NCBI GenBank assembly: GCA_919901855.1
Contig: CAKKQC010000069.1
Coordinates: 1 to 14,391 of the forward strand
Direction of reading: 5' to 3'
From: a bacterium
GTDB lineage: Bacteria; Oederibacteriota; CAKKQC01
DNA: 14,391 nt
Notes under the pieces: model-generated
Told to the model about the DNA's origin: nothing
Database searches by the model: none
The model's input: only the letters and a program-made list of their open reading frames with translations
Program-made: the position numbers and the translations under genes
Shown here: in pieces, positions 4,736-12,576 of the stretch
How positions within the stretch are numbered: the stretch's first letter is position 1
Layout: each line of letters starts with the position of its first letter

Positions 4736-7399
4736 TCAGAGCTGGGAGAGGCGTTCGGAGAGGCGGGCGAGGCGGGCCTCGAAGTCGGCGATGGCGGCAC
4801 GCGATTCGGCCACGAGGGCGGGGGGGGCCTTGGCGACGAAGTCGGCGTTGGCCAGTGTGGACTTTCGCTTCTCGAGGAGGCCGGTGAGGGCGGCGCGCTC
4901 CTTCTCGAGACGGGCCTTTTCGGCCGCGGGGTCGGCGGGCTTCGGGAGGGCGAGGAAGAGGCTGTAGCCGGGGATGTGGATGGTCACATGGGGTGACGGA
5001 GGGGCGTCGCCGGCGGCCATCACACTGAGCTTCGCCTTGCACAGCGTCTCGACGTAGCCGAGCTTGAGGGGTTCCGCCAGCGCCGCGGGGTCGGCGGTGG
5101 CTTCGGCCCGGGCCGCGACGGTCACGGTCTCGGCCGGCTCGATCCCGGTCTCGTGCCGGAGCGTGCGGATGGCGGAGACGATCCCGAGCGTGACGGCCAT
5201 GGTCTTGCCGGCCTGGTCGGTCCCCGGGGCGGGTTTGGGCCAGGGCTCGAGCATGAGGAGCGGCCCATGGCCCGGGAGCTTGGGGAGCCTCTGCCAGAGC
5301 TCTTCGGTGATGTAGGGGACGACCGGGTGCATTAGCTTGAAGGTCCGGTCGAGGACGGCGCACAGGGTCCACGTTGCGGCGGGGCGCCGCACTTGGTCCT
5401 TGAGAGCAGGCTTCGCGAGCTCGAGGTAGGTGTCGCAGAGTTCGTGCCAGAAGAAGGTCTCGAGCAGGAGCGCGTACTCGCTGAACGAGTAGCGCTCGAG
5501 CGCCTGGGTCGCCTGCGCCACGACCTCGTCGGTCCTCGTCAGGATCCAGCGGTCGGCCAGGGAACGGTTGGCAGGCGGCTCCGCAGTCGGCGTATAGCCT
5601 TCAAGCTCGCCTAAAGCGAAACGGCCAGCGTTCCATATCTTGTTCATGAAGTTGCGGCCGTGCTCGACCTTCTCGGGCGACATCCGGAACGACTGCCGGA
5701 GGGTCTCCTGACCCGTGAGCGTGAACCGGGTGGCGTCGGTCCCGTATTGGGCGAAAAGATCGAGGGGGTCGACGACGTTCCCCTTGGTCTTGCTCATCTT
5801 CTTCCCCTCGGGGTCGGTCACCAGGGAGTTGAACACGACGGTGTGGAACGGGCGCTTTCCCGTGAACTTGAACCCGGCCATCATCATCCGCGCCACCCAG
5901 AGGAAGATGATGTCCGCGGCGGTCACGAGGACGGACGTGGGGTAGAACGTGGCGAACCCGAGCCGCTTCATCTCGGCCTCGTCCGGCCAGCCGAGCGTCG
6001 AGAACGGCCACAGGGCGGAGGAGAACCAGGTGTCGAGCGAGTCGGGGTCCTGGTCCACGGCCCCGCCGCACTTGGGGCACTTGGCCGGGGCGGAGCGGGC
6101 GACGATCGTCTCCTTGCACTCCCGGCAGTACCAGGCCGGGATGCGGTGGCCCCACCAGAGCTGGCGCGAGATGCACCAGTCCCGGATGTTCCGCATCCAC
6201 TCGAAGAAGACGGCGGGCGCATTGTCGGGGAGGAGCCGGACGGCGTCCGGGTCGTCGGGCCGGGTCTCGCCCAGCTCGACCGCCCGGATCGCGGGCTCCG
6301 CCAGCCCCTTCATCTTCATCCACCACTGGAGGGAGACGAGCGGCTCCAGCCGGGTGTTGCACCGCTGGCAGTGGGCGATCGGGGACCGGCGGGGTTCGAC
6401 CTTGACCAGGAGGCCCTTCGCCTCGAGGTCGGCGACCACGCGGTCGCGGGCCTTGAACCGGTCCAGCCCGGCGTACGGGCCCCCGTGCTCGTTCACGGAC
6501 GCGTCCGGATTGAAGATGTTGATGATCGGGAGCTTGTGGCGGGCCCCGATCTCGAAGTCGTTCTGGTCGTGGCCGGGCGTGATCTTGAGCGTGCCCGTCC
6601 CGAACTCGCGGTCGACGTAGGCGTCGGCGATGACCGGGATCTCGCGGTCGAGCAGGGGGAGGATCGCGGTCTTGCCCACGATCGCCTTATGGCGGTCGTC
6701 GTCCGGATGCACGGCCACGGCGACGTCGCCGAGCATGGTCTCGGGACGGGTGGTGGCGACCACGGCCTCGCCCCCGCCCTGGAGCGGGTACTTGATGTGC
6801 CAGAGCGACCCGTCGAGGTCCTGGTGCACGACCTCGAGGTCCGAGATTGCGGTCTGGCACCGCGGGCACCAGTTCACGATCCGCTCGCCGCGGTAGATAA
6901 GCCCCTCGTCGTACAGCCGGACGAAGTGCTCGATGACGGCCTGCGAGAGCCCCTCGTCCATCGTGAACCGCTCGCGGTCCCAGTCGCAGGAACAGCCCAT
7001 CAACTTCAACTGTTCGACGATCCGGTTGCCGTATTTCTGTTTCCAGGCCCACGCGCGCTCGAGGAAGGCGTCGCGGCCCAGGTCGCGCCGGGTCTTGCCC
7101 TCCTTCTTCAACTCCCGTTCGAGCATGACCGTGACCGCGATGGAGGCATGGTCGGTGCCCGGGATCCAGCAGGCGTTGTAGCCCTGCATGCGCTTCCACC
7201 GCGTCAGGATGTCCTGGAGCGTGTTGTTGAGCGCGTGGCCCATGTGGAGCGACCCCGTCACGTTCGGCGGCGGGATCACGATCACGAATGGGGGCTTGCC
7301 CGACGCCGGGTCGGCGTGGAAGGCCTTGGCGTCGAGCCAGCGCTGGTAGAGGGGGCCCTCGACGGCCTTGGGATCGTATCTTGGCGCGAGTTCGGCCAC
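4736..7399 (-). CDS. valS: Valyl-tRNA synthetase
   Basis: This 887-residue class I synthetase charges tRNA-Val. The HIGH signature is HMGH at 52-55 (VTGSLHMGHALNN). The CP1 editing domain shows TTRPETMLGD (216-225) and the segment from FGTGTLKI through GHDQNDFEIG (266-285). A zinc-binding pair appears as CREC and CPKC (425-428, 441-444). The second signature is KMSKTKGN (534-541), with Thr in the last KMSKS position, a tolerated variant. The tail from about 825 is the Leu/Glu/Arg-rich coiled-coil arm typical of ValRS (LEKERAALTGLLEKRKSTL onward). The start is a GTG at 7399, two bases after the stop of the upstream membrane protein, with AAGGAAAGG as a plausible ribosome site. It is the last gene of a three-gene operon. 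Its final 213 bases are the source or homologue of the two fragments at 2207 and 1630. Confidence 0.98.
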   Translation of the reverse strand: MAELAPRYDPKAVEGPLYQRWLDAKAFHADPASGKPPFVIVIPPPNVTGSLHMGHALNNTLQDILTRWKRMQGYNACWIPGTDHASIAVTVMLERELKKEGKTRRDLGRDAFLERAWAWKQKYGNRIVEQLKLMGCSCDWDRERFTMDEGLSQAVIEHFVRLYDEGLIYRGERIVNWCPRCQTAISDLEVVHQDLDGSLWHIKYPLQGGGEAVVATTRPETMLGDVAVAVHPDDDRHKAIVGKTAILPLLDREIPVIADAYVDREFGTGTLKITPGHDQNDFEIGARHKLPIINIFNPDASVNEHGGPYAGLDRFKARDRVVADLEAKGLLVKVEPRRSPIAHCQRCNTRLEPLVSLQWWMKMKGLAEPAIRAVELGETRPDDPDAVRLLPDNAPAVFFEWMRNIRDWCISRQLWWGHRIPAWYCRECKETIVARSAPAKCPKCGGAVDQDPDSLDTWFSSALWPFSTLGWPDEAEMKRLGFATFYPTSVLVTAADIIFLWVARMMMAGFKFTGKRPFHTVVFNSLVTDPEGKKMSKTKGNVVDPLDLFAQYGTDATRFTLTGQETLRQSFRMSPEKVEHGRNFMNKIWNAGRFALGELEGYTPTAEPPANRSLADRWILTRTDEVVAQATQALERYSFSEYALLLETFFWHELCDTYLELAKPALKDQVRRPAATWTLCAVLDRTFKLMHPVVPYITEELWQRLPKLPGHGPLLMLEPWPKPAPGTDQAGKTMAVTLGIVSAIRTLRHETGIEPAETVTVAARAEATADPAALAEPLKLGYVETLCKAKLSVMAAGDAPPSPHVTIHIPGYSLFLALPKPADPAAEKARLEKERAALTGLLEKRKSTLANADFVAKAPPALVAESRAAIADFEARLARLSERLSQL

Positions 7400-7401
7400 G
7401 G

Positions 7402-9411
7402 CTACCGGCCTTTCCTTGCGAGGGCGAGGTGGTCGAGGACTTCCTTGCGGGCGGCGAGGACCCGGGCGTCACCGGTGGCCGGGAGCCGCTTGAGGGCGGT
7501 CTCGAGCGGCGTGATGGCCTCCCGGAACCGGCCCGCCCTGATGTACACGTAGCCCAGGGTGTCGAGATACGTGGGGTCCCCGGGGACCTGCTTCACCGCG
7601 AGCTTGGCCAGCTCCACCGCCTCGTCCAGGCGCGTCGAGCACTCGGCGAGGTAGTAGGCGAGGTTGTTCGTGATGTCCTCGCGCAGGGGGTGCAGGGCGT
7701 GCGCGGTATCCAGGGCCGGGATCGCGCGGCGCAGGGCGGTCTTGCGCTCGAAGATCATGGAGAGCTGCTTGTAGACGTTTTCGTCGTGGTACCCGAGGGC
7801 AAGAGCCTTCTGGACGTAGTGCATGGACTCGTCCACGGTCCGCCCGGTCCAGTCGAACCGGCCCGAGTTGAACGCGGCGACCGAGAAGCGGAAGGCGAGG
7901 AACCGGTTCCGCGGCGAGTGCTCGAGGCCCCAGCCGTAGTAGGCGTAGGCCATCTCGTAGTTGTTGTAGCCGACCTGGCGGTCGCCCTCGAGGAGCATGC
8001 GGTCGGCGTAGAGGACGTTCCAGATGGGGCGCATGGAGAGCAGCCCGGCCGCCGCGACAAGGCCCCAGGCCATGATCCGACGTCTCAAGGGTACGTCTCC
8101 TTCGACTCCGACCGCTTCGCGGTCTCCGCTCAGGACGGGCCTTCGGCCCGCCGCAGCGAGCATGCCGATCGAGGCGAAGAGCACCCAGCTCGGAGGGACG
8201 ACGCGGAGCGGGAAGTTCATCAATCCATCCGCGGCCACGGTGGCGATGACGCCCACCGCCGCGAGCCCGTACCAGTCGCCCGACCGGTGGACGGCCGCGG
8301 CCCAGCGCAGGGCGCAGACGAGGAACCAGATCCAGAGGCCCAGCCCGACGATGCCGAGCTCGGCCAGGATCTGGAGGTGGTCGTCGTGCGCGTACATCTC
8401 CTGGCTCGCGAAGAAGTGGCCGGGCGAGCCGATCGCGGCCCGCGTCTTCAGCCGGCGCAGGGGGTACTCGGCGCAGTAGCCGCCGAGCCCGGTGCCGAAT
8501 AGCGGGTGGTCCCGGGCGATCCGGGCGCAGACCTCGGCGTTCAGGAGCCGGAACCGGGCGGAGTAGCCCTGCGGGTTCACGGCGTCGGTGAGACGCTCGA
8601 GGACGGGGACGGGCGGCCGGCCGCCCACGGAAGCCGAGCTCACGAGGGTGAACCCGATGAGCCCGGCGACCGCGGCGGAGAGGAGCCAGGTCCGGTTCGC
8701 GGCGAACAGGGCGCGGCCGCGCGCGTCGGCGGCGAGCAGCCCGATCTGGACCGCCGTGCCGACCCCGAGGCCGAACCAGGAGCTGCGCGTCCAGCTCAGG
8801 AAGATCCCGAGCGCGAGCACGGCGAGCAGGAGCGTGAGGAGGTCCTTGGTCTCCTCCCGCTCGGTCACGAGCCAGCGCGCGAAGACGAGCGGGAAGACGG
8901 CGGCGAGGTAGTTGCCGAAGAAGACGGGGTTGCCGAGGGTGGAGAACACCCGCGGGCGGAAGTGCGACGCCCACTCCACGGGGTCAAAGCCAAGATACTG
9001 GGCGATGCCGTACAGCCCCGCGATGGACGCGGCGATCATGATCGCGTCGAGGAGCGGCTCGCGCGAGGCGAGGGAGCCGGAGAGCGCCATGACGGTCAGC
9101 ATCGCGCCGAGGAAGAGGGCGGCGGCGAGACCCTCGCCCGCCGCGGGGGTGCCGGCCAGCGAGAACACGGCCACGGCGGCGACCGCGGCGGCGGGGAGCG
9201 CGACGGGCGTGGCGGGGGCCAGGGGCGCGCGGAACGCGAGGACGCGGGCGAGCCCGGCGCCGACCAGGAGGGCGGCGGCCAGCGCCAGCACGACGCTCTT
9301 GGGCAGGCCCGAGGCGTCCTGGATCAGGCCGGGCGCGATCGCGAGCGGCAGGAGATAGGCGCAGACGATCAGCACGCCCTGCACGAACCGGGTCAGCGGC
9401 AGCCGCGGCAC
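7402..9411 (-). CDS. O-antigen ligase/polymerase-like membrane protein with C-terminal TPRs
   Basis: This is a 669-residue protein. About the first 455 residues hold some ten or more hydrophobic segments and the WzyC/O-antigen ligase pattern: STLGNPVFFGNYLA (157-170), SWTRSSWFGL (206-215) with the conserved Arg, and a large loop ending in MYAHDDHLQILAELGIVGLG (339-358), whose His and Glu match the family's active-site region. Such inner-membrane enzymes join or polymerise undecaprenyl-linked glycans on the periplasmic side. From about 470 it continues as TPR-like helices (VGYNNYEMAYAYYGWGLEHS, YLDTLGYVYIRAGRFREAI), a common tail in this family. It starts with GTG, seven bases after the protease stop, and is coupled to valS downstream. 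Whether it ligates O-antigen, polymerises another glycan or modifies pilin cannot be decided from sequence. Confidence 0.88.
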   Translation of the reverse strand: MPRLPLTRFVQGVLIVCAYLLPLAIAPGLIQDASGLPKSVVLALAAALLVGAGLARVLAFRAPLAPATPVALPAAAVAAVAVFSLAGTPAAGEGLAAALFLGAMLTVMALSGSLASREPLLDAIMIAASIAGLYGIAQYLGFDPVEWASHFRPRVFSTLGNPVFFGNYLAAVFPLVFARWLVTEREETKDLLTLLLAVLALGIFLSWTRSSWFGLGVGTAVQIGLLAADARGRALFAANRTWLLSAAVAGLIGFTLVSSASVGGRPPVPVLERLTDAVNPQGYSARFRLLNAEVCARIARDHPLFGTGLGGYCAEYPLRRLKTRAAIGSPGHFFASQEMYAHDDHLQILAELGIVGLGLWIWFLVCALRWAAAVHRSGDWYGLAAVGVIATVAADGLMNFPLRVVPPSWVLFASIGMLAAAGRRPVLSGDREAVGVEGDVPLRRRIMAWGLVAAAGLLSMRPIWNVLYADRMLLEGDRQVGYNNYEMAYAYYGWGLEHSPRNRFLAFRFSVAAFNSGRFDWTGRTVDESMHYVQKALALGYHDENVYKQLSMIFERKTALRRAIPALDTAHALHPLREDITNNLAYYLAECSTRLDEAVELAKLAVKQVPGDPTYLDTLGYVYIRAGRFREAITPLETALKRLPATGDARVLAARKEVLDHLALARKGR

Positions 9412-9418
9412 GGCGGGC

Positions 9419-10528
9419 TCAGGCCCCCGATTGATCGAGCTGGCGGGCGAGGGCCTCGAGCATCTCGCGCGAGACGAGCCCGACGAGCCGGCCGCCGTCG
9501 AGGATGAGCGCCACGGGGGCGCCGCGCTCGGTGAGCCGGCGGGCCACGGCGTCCAGCGGGTCGCCGGCGCCGACGACCACGGGCGGGCGCATGACGTCGG
9601 ACACGGGCAGGCCGGTGCCCCCCTCGCGCGCGAGGCCGGCCACGAGGTCCGGGTGGGCGAGGACGCCCACCACTCGGCCGCGCGAGACGACGGGGTAGTG
9701 GCGGGGGACGCCCTCCAGGAGGCGGGGCACGAGCTCGCCCAGGGGGGTCTCCGGCTCGACGGCGAGCGGCTCCTGCGGCAGGAGGTGCTCGGCGCGGAGG
9801 TGCTCGAGGGCGGAGCGGGTCCGGACCTGCTGGGTCTCGGCCTGCCCGGCGAAGTAGAGGAGGACGGCGATCACGACCAGGAGGGGGTTCTCGACGAGGA
9901 CGCCCGCCAGGCCCAGCAGGACGAGGAGGACGGTGCTCACGTGCATGGCGAGGACCGTCGCCCGGGCGTAAGACCGGCCGGACAGGGCGAGCGCGGCGCG
10001 GAAGACCCGGCCGCCGTCCATGGGGAAGGCCGGGAGGAGGTTGAAGAGGCCCAGGGCCATATTGACCTTGAACAGCAGGACCGTGAACTGGGTGAAGAGC
10101 GTGGGGTTCTCCATCACGTCCTGGAGCCTGAACGGGTTGAACGGGTCCACGATGAACTCGACGTTCGGCAACCACCAGATGAACCAGAACACGATCGTGG
10201 CGAGGACGAGGTTGAACCCGGGCCCGGCGAGCGACATCAGGATCTCCTGCCGGGGCACGTCGGGCATCCGGTCCATGGACGCGATTCCGCCGATCGGAGT
10301 GAGCAGGATGCTGCCCACCCGGATGCCGAACCGCTGGGCCACCATCGAGTGCGCCAGCTCGTGCATGGCGATGCAGGTGAACAGGACGGCCCATATGAGG
10401 AGGGCGGTGAGGGCGGAGTGGAGGCCGCCGGTCCCGGCGGCGAGGGCGATCAACCCGATGAACACCAGGAAGGTCCAGTGAAGGACGATCGGGATGCCCC
10501 GGACGGTGAGAATCTTCAATCCACGCAT
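9419..10528 (-). CDS. Site-2 protease (M50) with two CBS domains
   Basis: A 369-residue membrane metalloprotease. The zinc motif HELAH is at 56-60, after the hydrophobic segments at about 12-32 and 40-56. The partner motif NLLPAFPMDGG (163-173) supplies the third zinc ligand, Asp171. Further hydrophobic stretches lie at 103-120 and 192-226. A pair of CBS domains fills the C-terminus (about 250-302 and 308-362; each has the HYPVVSRGRVVGVL-like strand pattern), as in the group III S2P (SpoIVFB/Rip-type) family, where they sense ligands such as adenylates. It cleaves substrates within the membrane; the substrate is unknown. The ATG at 10528 lacks a good ribosome site, and a -10-like TAGGCT lies eight bases upstream. 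It is first in the operon with the glycan ligase and valS. Confidence 0.93.
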   Translation of the reverse strand: MRGLKILTVRGIPIVLHWTFLVFIGLIALAAGTGGLHSALTALLIWAVLFTCIAMHELAHSMVAQRFGIRVGSILLTPIGGIASMDRMPDVPRQEILMSLAGPGFNLVLATIVFWFIWWLPNVEFIVDPFNPFRLQDVMENPTLFTQFTVLLFKVNMALGLFNLLPAFPMDGGRVFRAALALSGRSYARATVLAMHVSTVLLVLLGLAGVLVENPLLVVIAVLLYFAGQAETQQVRTRSALEHLRAEHLLPQEPLAVEPETPLGELVPRLLEGVPRHYPVVSRGRVVGVLAHPDLVAGLAREGGTGLPVSDVMRPPVVVGAGDPLDAVARRLTERGAPVALILDGGRLVGLVSREMLEALARQLDQSGA

Positions 10529-10536
10529 GGTTATTT

Positions 10537-10542
10537 AGCCTA
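10537..10542 (-). promoter_or_regulatory. Possible -10 element of the protease-ligase-valS operon
   Basis: TAGGCT fits the TAnnnT core of a -10 element and lies eight bases before the ATG at 10528, so transcription would begin at or very near the start codon. The 54-base gap after the rpiB-like gene is the only space for an operon promoter. The match is weak, and the genes could instead be read through from upstream. Confidence 0.3.
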
Positions 10543-10558
10543 ACACGGGCGTTCCCTG

Positions 10559-10572
10559 CGGCGTTACCGCCG
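10559..10572. other. Small hairpin after the rpiB-like gene
   Basis: CGGCG (10559-10563) and CGCCG (10568-10572) pair around a four-base loop, ten bases after the stop codon of the isomerase. There is no T-run, so it is at best a weak terminator or processing site between this gene and the protease operon. Confidence 0.3.
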
Positions 10573-10582
10573 GTCCAGGCAG

Positions 10583-11101
10583 CTAGCCCCGGTCTAGCCG
10601 CACCGTCTGGAGGTAGCGGCGGATATACCGGGCGTCGCGCACGGGGTCGGGGGCGAACGGCCGGGTCAGCCAGGCCTTCGCGATCGCGAGCGCCTTCGCG
10701 GGCGTCATATGGTCGCCCGAGAGCGCGAGGAAGTTGGTGTTGTTGTGCGTCCTCGTTTCGCGCGCCGCGGCGACCGTCGCGGGGTTCGCGGGCAGGACGC
10801 CCGGGAGCTTGCCCGCCACTATCGCGATGCCGATGCTCGACCCGCAGACGCCGATGCCGACCGCCGTCCGGCCGCCGGCGCGGCTCACGGGCCGGGCGAC
10901 GCGGAGGGCGACTTGGGGGTAGTCCACGCGCTTGGGGCTATGGGTGCCGACATCTACCACGCGGAAACCAAGTTTCCGCAGCCGTGGCTTGAGCCACTCC
11001 TTGAGGCCGAACCCCCGGTGGTCGGCGCCGAGGTAGATCGTCTTGCCCGTATGGGGGCCGACCGGCACCAGCGTCCCGCGAACATTGACGGTTGCCATCA
11101 T
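10583..11101 (-). CDS. RpiB/LacAB-family sugar-phosphate isomerase
   Basis: This encodes 172 residues. Family features are LGADHRGFGLKEWL (24-37), the DVGTHSPKRVDYP block (50-62), the catalytic Cys in VGVCGSSIGIAIVAGK (C86), and the HNNTNFLALSG segment (119-129). The family interconverts ribose-5-phosphate and ribulose-5-phosphate, or allose or galactose 6-phosphates. The usual CGTG after the catalytic Cys reads CGSS here, and the protein carries about 20 extra N-terminal residues, so the substrate may not be ribose-5-phosphate. The ATG at 11101 overlaps the preceding stop as ATGA; a second ATG at 11098 lies seven bases after GGAGG (11106-11110) and could be the one used. It is coupled to the beta-helix protein gene. 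Confidence 0.87.
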   Translation of the reverse strand: MMATVNVRGTLVPVGPHTGKTIYLGADHRGFGLKEWLKPRLRKLGFRVVDVGTHSPKRVDYPQVALRVARPVSRAGGRTAVGIGVCGSSIGIAIVAGKLPGVLPANPATVAAARETRTHNNTNFLALSGDHMTPAKALAIAKAWLTRPFAPDPVRDARYIRRYLQTVRLDRG

Positions 11102-12552
11102 TCGTCCTCCCGCATGGCCATGCATCCGAGATCCACGGGCCCCCGGTCGGGAAGCGGCCGGCGGCCGAAGTCGACCCCGCCCATGGCCGGGATGCGCAAC
11201 CCCAGGCCGCGGGCGGGGGAGCCGGCCTTCAGCCGGACATCGGGTTTCGCGAGATCGACCAGCAGCGGGTCCGCGTTGACCTCGCGGACGCCGCTGATGT
11301 GCTGGGCGAACAACCGGAACGAGCCATCGGCAAGCCCGGGCACCTCGAACCGCGCCGCCCCGCCGGTGCGGTGGTAGAGGTTGTGCAGGAACTTGTTCGC
11401 CCGCACGTCGAACCCGGACTTCACCAGGGGCACGTCTCCGGCCGTGTCCGCGACGAAGAGGTTGTTCGCGATGAGGTGGTCGCGCGTGTCACTCAGGAAC
11501 TTGAGCGCCGGGGCCTTCCGCGCGATCACGGTGTTGTTGTAGGTCAGGCACCCGGTGGCCTGCCAGAACGTGATCCCGCCGTAGTCGTTCTGGAGTCCGT
11601 CGTTGACCGACAGGTTAAACCGGGTCACGCATCCGGTGCAGGGCCAGAGCGCGGGGTCCCAGGAACAGATCAGGAACCCGGCGCCGTCGTTGTCGTGGCT
11701 GTGGTTGTACTGGAGCACGCAGTCCGTGCACCCGCCGTCGAGGTCGAACCCGCCGCCGTCGGCGCCCCGGCCCCCCGTATGGTTGTCCCACGCCTCGCAG
11801 AACTGGATCACGCTGCGGAGCGACCACGCGTACCAGATCGCGACCGGCGAGTGGTCCTTCGGGTCGACCCCGAGCCCGGTTCGCCACGCCCGGCAGTGCT
11901 CGATGACGCCGTCGCGGGAGCAGAACGGGACGATCCCGTCGCCGCCGATGTCGTGGACGTCCACGTGCGCGATGCGGAAGTCCGGGAAGAACTCCGTCGA
12001 GAACGAGCCGTCGCACGCGAACTGGATGCCGCACGAGGCGTTCCAGATCTCGCACCCCTCGATCACCGCGCCCGTGATCATCGGGGCAGGAGCCCCCCGG
12101 CCGCGGAAGTGGATGCCGGGGCCCGAGGTGTCGTGGATCCGGCAGTCGTCGATCACGAACCCGTGGCCGGTCTCCTCCTGGGAGAGGAAGACGCCGGAGG
12201 TGCCGCCCTCGATCTTGCGGGTGGGGTTGGACGCGTTCGTGCTCGTGAGCTCGAGCCCCGAGATCCGCCAGCCGCCGACGGGCCGCGCGGCCGCGACCGC
12301 GTGGGTCTCGCCGCCGTGGATCGCGGGCCGGGGCCCGGTGCCGAAGGCGCCCAGCAGGATCGGGTTGGCGGGGTCGCCGCGGCCATTGAGCACCATCGGC
12401 TCGTGCCAGGCACCGCCGCGCGCGAGGAGGAGGCGGTCGCCGGCCCGGAACTCGCGGGCGGCGGCATGTTTGAGCGTGCGCCAGGCCGCGCCCTCGGACG
12501 TCCCCGGGTTGGTGTCGCTGCCGGCTGTCGCGTCGACGTAGTACGTGCTCAC
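11098..12552 (-). CDS. Right-handed parallel beta-helix (pectate-lyase-like) protein
   Basis: A protein of 484 residues. The N-terminus (YYVDATAGSDTNPGTSEGAA, then WRTLKHAAA) is the usual opening of secreted parallel beta-helix proteins. The body is built of short Gly/Asn/Asp-rich coils typical of PbH1 repeats (VIDDCRIHDTSGPGIHFRG, VIEGCEIWNASCGIQF, VLQYNHSHDNDGAGFLI), ending in a helix cap near LKAGSPARGLGL. The fold serves polysaccharide lyases, epimerases and hydrolases; which one is not readable. No signal peptide precedes the domain: the only start is the GTG at 12552. There is no Shine-Dalgarno, but TATAAT lies nine bases upstream. It forms a two-gene unit with the isomerase, which could process a sugar released by it, but that is speculation. 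Confidence 0.85.
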   Translation of the reverse strand: MSTYYVDATAGSDTNPGTSEGAAWRTLKHAAAREFRAGDRLLLARGGAWHEPMVLNGRGDPANPILLGAFGTGPRPAIHGGETHAVAAARPVGGWRISGLELTSTNASNPTRKIEGGTSGVFLSQEETGHGFVIDDCRIHDTSGPGIHFRGRGAPAPMITGAVIEGCEIWNASCGIQFACDGSFSTEFFPDFRIAHVDVHDIGGDGIVPFCSRDGVIEHCRAWRTGLGVDPKDHSPVAIWYAWSLRSVIQFCEAWDNHTGGRGADGGGFDLDGGCTDCVLQYNHSHDNDGAGFLICSWDPALWPCTGCVTRFNLSVNDGLQNDYGGITFWQATGCLTYNNTVIARKAPALKFLSDTRDHLIANNLFVADTAGDVPLVKSGFDVRANKFLHNLYHRTGGAARFEVPGLADGSFRLFAQHISGVREVNADPLLVDLAKPDVRLKAGSPARGLGLRIPAMGGVDFGRRPLPDRGPVDLGCMAMREDE

Positions 12553-12561
12553 GAGGAGGTC

Positions 12562-12567
12562 ATTATA
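12562..12567 (-). promoter_or_regulatory. Consensus -10 TATAAT next to a GTG start
   Basis: A perfect TATAAT on the minus strand lies nine bases before the GTG of the beta-helix gene, with no -35 match and no ribosome site (the intervening bases are pyrimidine-rich). The transcript would start on or within two or three bases of the GTG. It lies just outside the repeat beginning at 12577. Confidence 0.55.
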
Positions 12568-12576
12568 GCTACTGGC

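Noticed and set aside
5660-7552. Long plus-strand open frame of 630 codons across valS
   Set aside because: It is the antisense shadow of valS, whose protein is a complete, motif-bearing ValRS. The plus-strand product is low-complexity and biased toward Glu, Val, Gly, His and Asp, as antisense frames in G+C-rich genes are.
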